Shown one piece after another: positions 1 through 6,912 of a DNA stretch of 9,424 nt (positions are counted from its first letter, which is position 1; every line of letters starts with the position of its first letter). The DNA comes from an uncultured Bacteroidales bacterium (GTDB taxonomy: Bacteria; Bacteroidota; Bacteroidia; Bacteroidales; Muribaculaceae): positions 1 through 9,424 of the forward strand of contig CAMWNL010000035.1 of NCBI GenBank assembly GCA_947175585.1. Direction: 5' to 3'. Position numbers and translations under genes: made by a program. Below the pieces are notes generated by a model. It saw only the letters and a program-made list of their open reading frames with translations, did no database searches and was not told the DNA's origin.

Positions 1-182
1 ATAAAATTGATACAAATTTGTTACATTTGTTGTTTTGAGTCCATTTTGAGGTGATTTTGTAACAGGTTTGTGATTTTGGTCGTACAAATTATAATTACCC
101 TACAATACCACAAACCCTATCACATAATCGCATCCGAGAAAGTAATTAGAAAAAACGAATCCAAATTTTCTTTTATCTGTTA
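1..182. other. Gene-free upstream region of the transporter gene
   Basis: No convincing coding region lies here on either strand. Bases 1-80 are rich in TTTG words at near-helical spacing and are listed separately. Bases 80-182 are AT-rich with no clear terminator or -7 box. Because the window starts here, the region could also carry the end or the upstream region of a gene to the left. Confidence 0.5.
17..78 (+). repeat. Phased TTTG direct repeats
   Basis: Seven TTTG words start at 17, 26, 34, 45, 56, 67 and 75. The four from 34 to 67 are exactly 11 bp apart, and the first two 11-bp units (tttgagtccat, tttgaggtgat) agree at 8 of 11 positions. Direct repeats spaced by one helical turn are how OmpR/PhoB-family regulators bind DNA, so this could be an operator array. 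It lies about 100 bp upstream of the predicted transporter promoter, which is far for direct activation. T-rich DNA in this phylum produces TTTG words often, so chance is a real alternative. Confidence 0.35.
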
Positions 183-214
183 TTTAAAAATTTGAATGAA
201 AGTTCATATCTTTG
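183..214 (+). promoter_or_regulatory. Predicted promoter of the Na+/phosphate transporter gene
   Basis: The -7 box TATCTTTG at 207-214 fits the Bacteroidota consensus TAnnTTTG exactly. A weak -33 box TTTA lies at 183-186, 20 bp upstream. Transcription would start near 221, giving a leader of roughly 40 nt. A short dyad, ATGAA-AG-TTCAT at 196-207, abuts the -7 box, but 5-bp arms are common by chance. Confidence 0.65.
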
Positions 215-229
215 CAACAGACTTGAGCG

Positions 230-259
230 ATGAGCCAAGCATCACTAATTACTAACTAA
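230..259 (+). promoter_or_regulatory. Possible nine-codon leader ORF overlapping the transporter start
   Basis: ATG at 230 opens a nine-codon frame (MSQASLITN) that stops with TAA at 257-259. The last A of that stop is the first base of the transporter start codon at 259, giving TAATG. Such overlaps allow re-initiation by a terminating ribosome. The frame lies wholly inside the predicted leader, downstream of the -7 box. No ribosome-binding signal can be judged in this phylum, and so short a frame can arise by chance. Confidence 0.25.
236..246 (+). promoter_or_regulatory. Shared leader motif, copy 1
   Basis: CAAGCATCACT lies 12 nt before the transporter start codon. The identical 11 bases occur at 2177-2187, 10 nt before the response regulator start. 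Its role is unknown; the fixed distance from the start codon suggests a translational or mRNA-level signal. Confidence 0.4.
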
Positions 260-2082
260 TGGAGTATAGTTTTCTTAAATTCTTATGTCTTCTCGGCGCC
301 GTAGGTCTCTTTCTCTACGGTATGAAGGTGATGAGTGAAGGTCTGCAGAAAGCAGCCGGTGACCGTTTACGCGGCATTCTTTCAGCCATGACCAAAAACC
401 GCTTTACAGGTACCCTGACCGGTTGCGCCATTACCGCCCTTATCCAGAGTTCTTCCGCTTCGACAGTAATGGTCGTCAGCTTTGTAAATGCCGGTCTAAT
501 GACGCTGTCCCAATCAATGGCGGTCATTATGGGCGCAAACGTCGGCACGACATTTACCGCATGGATCATAGCCCTGTTCGGCTTTAAGATGGATATCGCA
601 GCCGTGACATTACCGCTGATCGGCTTGGCTGTCATACTGCTGTTCACAAATAAAAGTAAAGCGAAATCATTAGGTGAATTCCTGATCGGTTTCTCTTTCT
701 TATTTATGGGCTTAAGCATGATCAGTGACAATGTGCCTGACCTACAAAGCAATCCTGAAATGTTTGCAGTCCTTAAGAACTATGCTTCGATGGGGATACC
801 GTCCATACTGATTTTCGCGTTGGTCGGCCTTGTTGTAACAATGGTAATTCAGTCATCAGCGGCAACATTTGCCATAACACTTATAATGTGTAGCAAGGGT
901 TGGATAACCTTCGACCTCGCCTGTGCACTTGTGCTCGGCAGCAATATCGGTACCACGATCACCCCGATTCTCGCATCATTAAGCGGTAATACCGCCGCCA
1001 AACGCACGGCAATGGGACACTTACTCTTCAACCTGCTCGGCACGATCTGGTGTCTATGCATATTTGTACCCTTCGCCGACTTCAACGCATGGTTGACAGA
1101 AGCAATAGGTCAGGGAGATCCCACCCAGCTCTACCGTTATGTCACAAATCTCGAAATCACTGATCCTGATACTTACAATCACTTATTTGATAACTCCCTG
1201 CCGCAAGGTCATGAGGCTCTTGTTAATATATTGAAGATGCAGACGAGTGTGTCATTCGGTCTGTCAATCTTCCACACTACGTTTAACCTTGTCAACCTAT
1301 CTATCATGATATGGTTTACAAATCTTTACGTGAAGATTGTAGAGCGTCTCGTCCCTGCGAAAAAACACGGCGAAGACGAAGAGTTTTCACTCAAGTTTAT
1401 CTCTCGCGGTCTGCTCAACGCTTCCGAACTCAATATCGCTCAGGCTGAGAAAGAAATGGCCCTTTATGCCGAGCGAGTCGGCCGGATGATGGACATAGCC
1501 CAGGATCTCATCCACACCAAGGATCGCAGCGAAGAATTCACAAAACTATTCTCGCGTCTCGAAAAATATGAGGATATTTCTGACCGCATGGAACTTGAGA
1601 TTGCTCACTATCTCAACCGATGTGCAGAAGGACGTCTATCTAACGAAGGTAAACTCCACATCGCCGCTATGCTTAACATCATCAGCGAAATAGAAAGCAT
1701 TGCCGACTGCTGCATGGGCGTAGGCAAAATTCTCGAACGCAAACAGCAGAGCAATGTAAGCTTCAATGACGAGATTTATCACAACATCGACACGATGTAT
1801 GTCTATGTCAAAGACGCGATGAAGCTCATGATATCTCAGCTCCAGAACGTGGAAAATGTCGGCGAGCGCAGGCTCATTGATTCATACAACAAAGAACGTG
1901 AGATCAACAACATGCGCAACGTGCTCCGAAGCACCAACGTTGAAAATATCAACAACAAACATTATGAATATCAGGCCGGCATCTACTATATGGACATCGT
2001 AGGCGATCTCGAAAAGACCGGCGACTATATCATTAATGTAGTTGACACTATCCGAGACCAGTTCCGTCACGTCAAAGCATAA
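259..2082 (+). CDS. Na+/phosphate cotransporter family protein with C-terminal PhoU-like domain
   Basis: An inner-membrane carrier of the Na/Pi-cotransporter II family, expected to move inorganic phosphate with sodium. Its orientation (import, or export as proposed for E. coli YjbB) cannot be read from sequence. The membrane half, about residues 1-360, has roughly eight or nine hydrophobic segments and the family's inverted duplication. Both halves carry a QSS motif (QSSSAST 63-69, QSSAAT 198-203) followed by a glycine motif (GANVGTT 92-98, GSNIGTT 227-233). A charged linker near 366-376 leads to an all-helical cytoplasmic domain, about 385-600, resembling PhoU; its acidic repeats (SEIESIAD 476-483, GDLEKTGD 582-589) match PhoU metal-site patterns. 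At 607 residues it is full length for the PhoU-tailed type. The start at 259 is chosen because the first hydrophobic segment begins at once and a good promoter lies 45 bp upstream. The next gene is a response regulator in the same direction with its own promoter. Confidence 0.94.
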   Translation: MEYSFLKFLCLLGAVGLFLYGMKVMSEGLQKAAGDRLRGILSAMTKNRFTGTLTGCAITALIQSSSASTVMVVSFVNAGLMTLSQSMAVIMGANVGTTFTAWIIALFGFKMDIAAVTLPLIGLAVILLFTNKSKAKSLGEFLIGFSFLFMGLSMISDNVPDLQSNPEMFAVLKNYASMGIPSILIFALVGLVVTMVIQSSAATFAITLIMCSKGWITFDLACALVLGSNIGTTITPILASLSGNTAAKRTAMGHLLFNLLGTIWCLCIFVPFADFNAWLTEAIGQGDPTQLYRYVTNLEITDPDTYNHLFDNSLPQGHEALVNILKMQTSVSFGLSIFHTTFNLVNLSIMIWFTNLYVKIVERLVPAKKHGEDEEFSLKFISRGLLNASELNIAQAEKEMALYAERVGRMMDIAQDLIHTKDRSEEFTKLFSRLEKYEDISDRMELEIAHYLNRCAEGRLSNEGKLHIAAMLNIISEIESIADCCMGVGKILERKQQSNVSFNDEIYHNIDTMYVYVKDAMKLMISQLQNVENVGERRLIDSYNKEREINNMRNVLRSTNVENINNKHYEYQAGIYYMDIVGDLEKTGDYIINVVDTIRDQFRHVKA

Positions 2083-2137
2083 CAAACCATTCGAAAATAA
2101 ATTTTCAAAACAAAATTAAAACAAATCGGTTACTGAC
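2083..2137. other. AT-rich spacer after the transporter gene
   Basis: A short AT-only-core palindrome, GAAAAT-AA-ATTTTC at 2093-2106, is the only dyad. It has almost no GC pairs, so it is a poor terminator, and read-through into the response regulator gene is likely. Confidence 0.3.
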
Positions 2138-2168
2138 TTTTATGTTAAATGGCTTTTCAATAACTTTG
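2138..2168 (+). promoter_or_regulatory. Predicted promoter of the response regulator gene
   Basis: The -7 box TAACTTTG at 2161-2168 matches TAnnTTTG. A weak -33 box TTTT lies at 2138-2141 with a 19-bp spacer. The leader would be only about 20-25 nt. The sequence CTTTGCAA at the -7 box is also present at the transporter promoter. Confidence 0.6.
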
Positions 2169-2176
2169 CAAGCGCT

Positions 2177-2187
2177 CAAGCATCACT
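2177..2187 (+). promoter_or_regulatory. Shared leader motif, copy 2
   Basis: CAAGCATCACT is identical to 236-246 and ends 10 nt before the ATG at 2198. Here it starts 8 nt after the -7 box, against 21 nt for copy 1, so its position is fixed to the start codon rather than to the promoter. In this copy the bases can fold as CAAG-CATCA-CTTG (2177-2189); copy 1 cannot, so that hairpin is not conserved. Confidence 0.4.
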
Positions 2188-2197
2188 TGTAATCAAA

Positions 2198-2899
2198 ATG
2201 TCAGGAACCTCACTTGGAAAAATAGTCGTCGTTGACAACGACGAAAATATCTCATCACTACTTAGCGTGAACCTCGGCAGCGAGGGTTACGAAGTCATCG
2301 TCTACGATAAGGCTGATGGGGTTGCTTCTTCTGACCTCTCGGGGGTGAGACTGATACTCGCTGATGCAATGGATAGCGTTTACAGTGGACTAAAACTTTT
2401 GCATGATATTAAAAGCAACCCACTGACCAGCCATGTCGGCTACATACTCTGCTCGATGCACGACAGCGAGCGTCTCATTATCGAGGCTCTTGATGCAGGC
2501 GCAGACGATTATATAATCAAACCATTTTCACTGCGCGAACTCGTAGCGCGTGCAAAGGCTGTGATACGCCGACATGCACGCCACATCGGTCCTACCTCTC
2601 AAGGCACGACCATAACATTCCATACACTCACGCTCGACCTGATGACAAAGCGCGTCACCGACGGTGACACAGTGCTCACTCTGACCAAGACCGAATATTC
2701 AATCCTTGAACTTCTGCTCAAAAATATGAATAATTATGTGTCGCGAGCCGAGATATACAAGAATGTCTGGAAAGACTCGCTTGAAAAGTCTAACGACCGC
2801 ATTGTCGACACAAACATATCACGTCTGCGCAAAAAATTAGGCGATATCGGTTCATATCTTGTTAATCGATCCGGTCTTGGCTACATGATGAAACTCTAA
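2198..2899 (+). CDS. OmpR/PhoB-family response regulator (receiver plus winged helix)
   Basis: A two-component DNA-binding regulator. The receiver domain spans about residues 7-125, with phosphoacceptor Asp56, switch Ser86, Tyr105 and Lys108 in the KPF motif. The winged-helix effector domain, about 137-233, is complete, with the recognition-helix signature RIVDTNISRLRKKLG (201-215) and the wing GLGYMM (226-231). Two receiver positions are unusual. The acidic pair is D13-N14 rather than D-D, which puts Asn where the usual Mg2+-coordinating Asp sits. The common M-P after the phosphoacceptor is D59-S60. Phosphorylation may therefore be weakened, but Asp56 and Lys108 remain. No histidine kinase gene lies in the window, so its partner is unknown. 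Its neighbour is a phosphate transporter, which suggests but does not show phosphate control. The start at 2198 leaves only six residues before the first beta strand and follows a good promoter. Confidence 0.93.
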   Translation: MSGTSLGKIVVVDNDENISSLLSVNLGSEGYEVIVYDKADGVASSDLSGVRLILADAMDSVYSGLKLLHDIKSNPLTSHVGYILCSMHDSERLIIEALDAGADDYIIKPFSLRELVARAKAVIRRHARHIGPTSQGTTITFHTLTLDLMTKRVTDGDTVLTLTKTEYSILELLLKNMNNYVSRAEIYKNVWKDSLEKSNDRIVDTNISRLRKKLGDIGSYLVNRSGLGYMMKL

Positions 2900-2904
2900 G
2901 TTCA

Positions 2905-5397
2905 TCATTTTAATCGGATAAATTTCCCCGTCACACTGTCAGTATTCGCTGCCACTTCCTCAGGGATACCGGCCGCAACAATGCGACCGCCGGATTCACC
3001 TCCTCCAGGCCCCATGTCAATAATATAGTCTGCATTTCTGATCACGTCAAGGTCATGTTCGATGACTACAATAGTCGCACCTAAATCGATAAGATGTTGG
3101 AACACCTCGATCAGTTTTCTGACATCGAGCGGATGGAGACCGATTGTCGGTTCGTCAAACACAAACAGAGTGTCACTCTGTTCCCTACCCATCTCAGTCG
3201 CGAGTTTAAGCCTTTGCGCTTCACCGCCCGACAAACTTGGAGTGGCTTCGCCAAGAGTAAGATAGCCGAGACCGAGATTATTGAGGGTAGACAGACGGGT
3301 AGCTACAGTTTTATGTGTGGCACACTCTTCAATCGCCTGCTCCACATCATCATCCATCAGTTGCGGCAACGATACCGGGTAACCGGCCGCACTCGGAATA
3401 TGTATTGACCAGGCGGTCTTGCTATAACGCGAACCCTTACATTCAGGGCAGGGAATATCGACATCGGGCAAAAATTGCACGTCTAGACTCACGGTTCCCG
3501 TACCGTCGCAGACCGGGCAACGCAGAGATCCCGTGTTATACGAAAAATCACCGGCCTTAAGGTTTTGAGTCTTAGATTCGGGTGACCGCGCGAATATCTT
3601 ACGCAACTCGTCATGGATATTGGCATAAGTCGCTACAGTCGAACGTACATTTGCCCCTATCGGCGTTGAGTCTATAAGCTTTACATGTTTTATACCCGTA
3701 GCTTCCACCGAAATGACATGTTCAGGCATATTCTTGTCTTCAAGCTTTGCCTGAAGACCCGGCACCACGCTTTCAAGCACCATTGTTGTCTTACCGGAAC
3801 CTGACACACCGGTCACGACCGTCAACCTTCCTTTGGGAATCTTTATATCGAGGGGTTTGACAGTATGAATAGCTGAAGTCTTAACCGCGATACACCCTTC
3901 GTCAAAAATTTTATCCGCCGGGACTTCAGGCCTTACCCGGAGTTCTTCCGCTCCAGACAAAAATGGAGCTATTTTCGATTCTGGATTTTGCTCGACTTCC
4001 GCGATTGTACCTTCGGCAATAATCTTACCACCTTTTGCACCGGCTCCTGGGCCAAGTTCTACGAGCCAATTGGCATCGCGGAGTATCTGAGTATCGTGGT
4101 CAACGAGGACAATAGAGTTGCCGTCGGAAATCAGATCTCTCATCACACCCTTCAGGCCGTTGATATTTGCCGGATGCAAGCCAATTGACGGTTCGTCAAG
4201 TACGTAAAGAATCCCTGTCGTGCGATTTCTGACAACACGGGCGAGTTGCATGCGCTGGCGTTCGCCGGTCGATAGTGTTGATGACGCTCTGTCGAGACTA
4301 AGGTAGCCGAGTCCGAGATCGACAAGTCGTCGGGCCGTCAGCAAAAAAGCCTCACCGATATTTACTGCCATCTGTCTCATTTCATCGGGAAGCGTGGCAG
4401 GAACATTTTTAACCCACTCGATAGCGTCATTGAGTGTCTTTGAAGTTGCAACATCAAGTCCTATACCGTCAATTCGAGGTGCACGGGCGGCTTCTGACAG
4501 GCGTGTTCCGTGACAACAGGGACAGACATCACTTTTAAGAAATTTCTCTACACGCTTCATACCCTTTTCGTCTGTCACTTTCGACAAAGCGTTTTCAACC
4601 GTATAGACCGCATTGTAATATGTAAAATCAAGTTCGCCTGCAGTCTCGCTCTTTTTCGCTTTATAAAGAATGGTCTTCTTGACAGCCGGACCGTTGAAAA
4701 CTATGTCACGCTCCTTATCTGTCAATTGATTGAAAGGAACATCCGTGCGGACTCCCATAGCACGGCACACATCAGTCATCAGTGACCACATCAGACTGTT
4801 CCACGGTGCGACAGCTCCCTCGTCAATCGTCAACGTCTCGTCGGGGACGAGCGTCGAGCGGTCGACAGTCATCACAATTCCAGTTCCTCCGCACTTTTCG
4901 CATGCTCCGGTACTGTTGAACGCCAGATCCTCTGCCCCCGGGCCATAGAAATGGTTACTGCAGTTATCGCAGACAAGTTCTCTCTCGGCTGCGACATCAA
5001 GTGACGGAACATGATAGTGTCCACACTTAGGACACTTGTGGCTGGCAAGGCGCGAAAACATCAGTCGCAGGCTATTGAGCAGCTCCGTACCCGTTCCAAA
5101 AGTACTCCTCACACCAGGAACACCGGGTCTCTGATGTAATGCGACAGTAGCCGGCACATAACGAATATCCTCCACGTCAGCCCTCGTCGCCTGAGAAATA
5201 CGTCGGCGAGTATAAGTTGACAAAGCTTCAAGATAGCGTCTCGATCCCTCGGCATACAGCACTCCTAATGCGAGCGATGATTTACCCGAACCTGATACTC
5301 CTGCTATACCGACAATCTCTCCGAGCGGTATATCAACGTTAATATTCTTAAGATTATGAACCTTCGCACCACGGATCTCTATTTTATCATGTTCCAT
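2905..5397 (-). CDS. uvrA: UvrA-type ATPase, short form lacking the UvrB-binding domain
   Basis: A DNA-damage-recognising ABC ATPase of the UvrA family. Both nucleotide-binding modules are present. Module 1 has Walker A GVSGSGKS (33-40), signature LSTGE (375-379) and Walker B with DEP at 401-403. Module 2 has Walker A GVSGSGKT (530-537), signature LSGGE (722-726) and DEP at 748-750. Zinc-site cysteine pairs lie at 122/125, 143/146, 166/169, 292/295, 627/630 and 650/653. At 830 residues it is about 110 shorter than canonical UvrA. The shortfall sits between the first Cys pair and the conserved FNSTGAC segment (160-166), where canonical UvrA has its UvrB-binding domain of over 100 residues; here the space is about 35. 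That fits the UvrA2 group, whose members include paralogs and drug-resistance proteins such as DrrC. A canonical uvrA elsewhere in the genome is therefore likely. The module 1 signature LSTGE departs from LSGGE. It looks monocistronic and converges on the response regulator gene with a 5-bp gap. Confidence 0.95.
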   Translation of the reverse strand: MEHDKIEIRGAKVHNLKNINVDIPLGEIVGIAGVSGSGKSSLALGVLYAEGSRRYLEALSTYTRRRISQATRADVEDIRYVPATVALHQRPGVPGVRSTFGTGTELLNSLRLMFSRLASHKCPKCGHYHVPSLDVAAERELVCDNCSNHFYGPGAEDLAFNSTGACEKCGGTGIVMTVDRSTLVPDETLTIDEGAVAPWNSLMWSLMTDVCRAMGVRTDVPFNQLTDKERDIVFNGPAVKKTILYKAKKSETAGELDFTYYNAVYTVENALSKVTDEKGMKRVEKFLKSDVCPCCHGTRLSEAARAPRIDGIGLDVATSKTLNDAIEWVKNVPATLPDEMRQMAVNIGEAFLLTARRLVDLGLGYLSLDRASSTLSTGERQRMQLARVVRNRTTGILYVLDEPSIGLHPANINGLKGVMRDLISDGNSIVLVDHDTQILRDANWLVELGPGAGAKGGKIIAEGTIAEVEQNPESKIAPFLSGAEELRVRPEVPADKIFDEGCIAVKTSAIHTVKPLDIKIPKGRLTVVTGVSGSGKTTMVLESVVPGLQAKLEDKNMPEHVISVEATGIKHVKLIDSTPIGANVRSTVATYANIHDELRKIFARSPESKTQNLKAGDFSYNTGSLRCPVCDGTGTVSLDVQFLPDVDIPCPECKGSRYSKTAWSIHIPSAAGYPVSLPQLMDDDVEQAIEECATHKTVATRLSTLNNLGLGYLTLGEATPSLSGGEAQRLKLATEMGREQSDTLFVFDEPTIGLHPLDVRKLIEVFQHLIDLGATIVVIEHDLDVIRNADYIIDMGPGGGESGGRIVAAGIPEEVAANTDSVTGKFIRLK

Positions 5398-5409
5398 ACT
5401 CTGATCATT

Positions 5410-5423
5410 TCTGTTTTAACAGA
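5410..5423. promoter_or_regulatory. Dyad at the predicted uvrA transcription start
   Basis: TCTGTT-TT-AACAGA is a perfect 6-bp inverted repeat with a 2-bp centre. It ends 12 bp upstream of the start codon and overlaps the expected transcription start, directly after the predicted -7 box. That is a typical repressor position. It is not a standard E. coli LexA box, because CTG and CAG are only 6 bp apart rather than 10. A chance dyad in AT-rich DNA remains possible. Confidence 0.3.
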
Positions 5424-5424
5424 T

Positions 5425-5456
5425 CGAAATTAACATATTTATAATAAATACGCAAC
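5425..5456 (-). promoter_or_regulatory. Weak candidate uvrA promoter
   Basis: On the minus strand TAATTTCG (5432-5425) matches TAnnTTTG at all but one fixed position. GTTG at 5456-5453 could serve as the -33 box, with a 20-bp spacer. It is clearly weaker than the other promoters in the window, but no better -7 box occurs in the gap. Confidence 0.4.
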
Positions 5457-5497
5457 TCATTCTTCAACACACTCGGTTCGCCTAATGTTTATAGCTT

Positions 5498-5542
5498 ACA
5501 AATAACAAAGCAACCGATTCCCTATTATCAGAAATCGGTTGC
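5498..5542 (-). terminator. Intrinsic terminator of the exported-protein operon
   Basis: GCAACCGATT (5510-5519) and AATCGGTTGC (5533-5542) form a perfect 10-bp stem with a 13-nt loop, 33 nt after the stop codon of the 441-residue gene. On the minus strand the stem is followed by TTTGTTATTTG, a modest T tract. It also keeps the upstream operon from reading into uvrA. Confidence 0.75.
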
Positions 5543-5575
5543 CTTTTCGGTTATAAAATATTACTATCGCCTAAT

Positions 5576-6901
5576 TTACTTCTGACGAAGTTGCATTTTA
5601 TTAGCGACAGTCTTGATTTGCGGGATCACGCCTTTACTTAATGAAACGGCATTTTTCACATTACCGCGGGCCTTAATCGCTTTCTGTACGGAAGCAGGCT
5701 CATAACCATCGAGAGAATCAGGGGTTGTGTAGTTAACTACATTAACTTCACCCCATACTCCGTCACCATTCTTAGCAGCCGCGATAATCACGATTTCATT
5801 AGCAGGCTCAACGCGGTAATCGTATGTTACCGCCTCATACTGGAACCAATTTGAGGTGGGCATCCAGGGATCGCTGCAGAGTTCCTGATTACATTCTTCG
5901 CTATTCTCATTATAATAGCTTGCCGAGTAAATTGCCATTCTATAGCAGCTTGACTGGTTGTTGGGAGTATAAGAAACCGTGAGAGCCGGACCCATTCCGT
6001 CTTCCCATTCTGTGAGTTCATAATTGCCGATCTCAATATCTACGTAAGCGTCACCAGAACCACCGAGAGCATCCGTAGTCACCTCATACACTTCATAAGG
6101 AGCAAACGAACCTCTTACATCCGTCATAGCGACAAACACCTCATATTCAGTGTTGGGAGCCATCTGACTCCAGGTAAATTCATACTCATCCTCACAGGCA
6201 ACGCCCCACATCCTGATCATATCATTGAAGTTGGAAAATCCAAGCATGGGAGCAAACATCTCATACTGAGCCTGCATAGTGCCTTTTTCTCCTGAAAGGA
6301 TCCAATAGTTCTGGACATCTTCATTAGGCTGGAACAATACGGTGAATGAGTAGCGCGTGGTTTCAGTTACTTTAATATCTACATGCGGATTTCCTTCTAT
6401 TTCTGGAGCCGGAGTTGAGAATGAAGCTCTGGCGACACCGGCTTCGACACCATATCGGTCGATACCAATAGTAAAGATCGTGTAGTCGCTCTCAGGATTG
6501 AGTTCAATACCTGATAGAGTGCCCTTGTCATAATCTTCATAAAGCACAGGCACCTGACCTGAAGGAAGGCTATTGATGTATCTGATTGCACTAACGTCAT
6601 CTGTCAGCCGATTAGCTGTTACCTGAGGAAGTACAGCGAGTTTATAGCTGAAACATTCAGGAGTACGGGTAATCGACAATGTCATTTCAGTTAGATTAAC
6701 CTCATCTATCTCGATATTTGCGAGTACCTCGCCATCGACACGGGCAAACGAAATATCACTGAGATAGTCGATTACATATCCGGTATAGTTTCCGGCCGTA
6801 TTTGTGACGAGTATACGGTTAGGTGTTGTTTCTTCAGTCTGTTGTGCATAACCGGCTGATGCGGTAAGAACAGCAGCAAGGAGTATAGCGATTTTTTTCA
6901 T
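5576..6901 (-). CDS. Exported protein with three fibronectin-III-like repeats, function unknown
   Basis: I do not recognise a named family. Residues 1-20 look like a Sec signal peptide (MKK, then a hydrophobic run ending GYAQ). There is no lipobox cysteine, so it is probably not a lipoprotein. A short module at about 29-53 ends in YLSDISFARVDG and resembles one in the upstream partner. Three beta-rich units follow, about 60-164, 172-277 and 285-394. Each ends with a strand pattern closing in STPA (162-165), TTDA (275-278) or TTPD (392-395). The middle unit, with MAPNTEYEVFVAMTD (247-261), is the most fibronectin-III-like. The last 45 residues are basic, with about nine Lys/Arg and ending LRQK. 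They do not look like a T9SS type A sorting domain. It is second in a two-gene operon, 11 bp after the partner's stop. A role in surface adhesion or protein binding is only inferred from the repeats. Confidence 0.85.
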   Translation of the reverse strand: MKKIAILLAAVLTASAGYAQQTEETTPNRILVTNTAGNYTGYVIDYLSDISFARVDGEVLANIEIDEVNLTEMTLSITRTPECFSYKLAVLPQVTANRLTDDVSAIRYINSLPSGQVPVLYEDYDKGTLSGIELNPESDYTIFTIGIDRYGVEAGVARASFSTPAPEIEGNPHVDIKVTETTRYSFTVLFQPNEDVQNYWILSGEKGTMQAQYEMFAPMLGFSNFNDMIRMWGVACEDEYEFTWSQMAPNTEYEVFVAMTDVRGSFAPYEVYEVTTDALGGSGDAYVDIEIGNYELTEWEDGMGPALTVSYTPNNQSSCYRMAIYSASYYNENSEECNQELCSDPWMPTSNWFQYEAVTYDYRVEPANEIVIIAAAKNGDGVWGEVNVVNYTTPDSLDGYEPASVQKAIKARGNVKNAVSLSKGVIPQIKTVANKMQLRQK

Positions 6902-6912
6902 ATTCTGATTTT

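Noticed and set aside
17..78. Classical Pho box
   Set aside because: The 11-bp period fits, but the repeated word is TTTG-based rather than CTGTCAT-like.
315..752. A 145-codon open frame on the minus strand
   Set aside because: It is antisense to the membrane half of the transporter gene and shows no domain of its own.
2093..2106. Terminator after the transporter gene
   Set aside because: GAAAAT-AA-ATTTTC has one GC pair per arm and no following T tract, so it is too weak to call.
3094..3408. A 104-codon open frame on the plus strand
   Set aside because: It is antisense to the uvrA-like gene, with no promoter and no recognisable protein features.
5410..5423. E. coli-type LexA box upstream of the uvrA-like gene
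   Set aside because: The CTG and CAG half-sites are 6 bp apart instead of 10, so it does not fit the consensus. It is kept only as an unassigned dyad.
6902..6912. The two exported proteins might be one gene split by a frameshift
   Set aside because: The upstream protein ends naturally in a complete sorting domain (KFIKK), and the downstream protein has its own Met and signal peptide.
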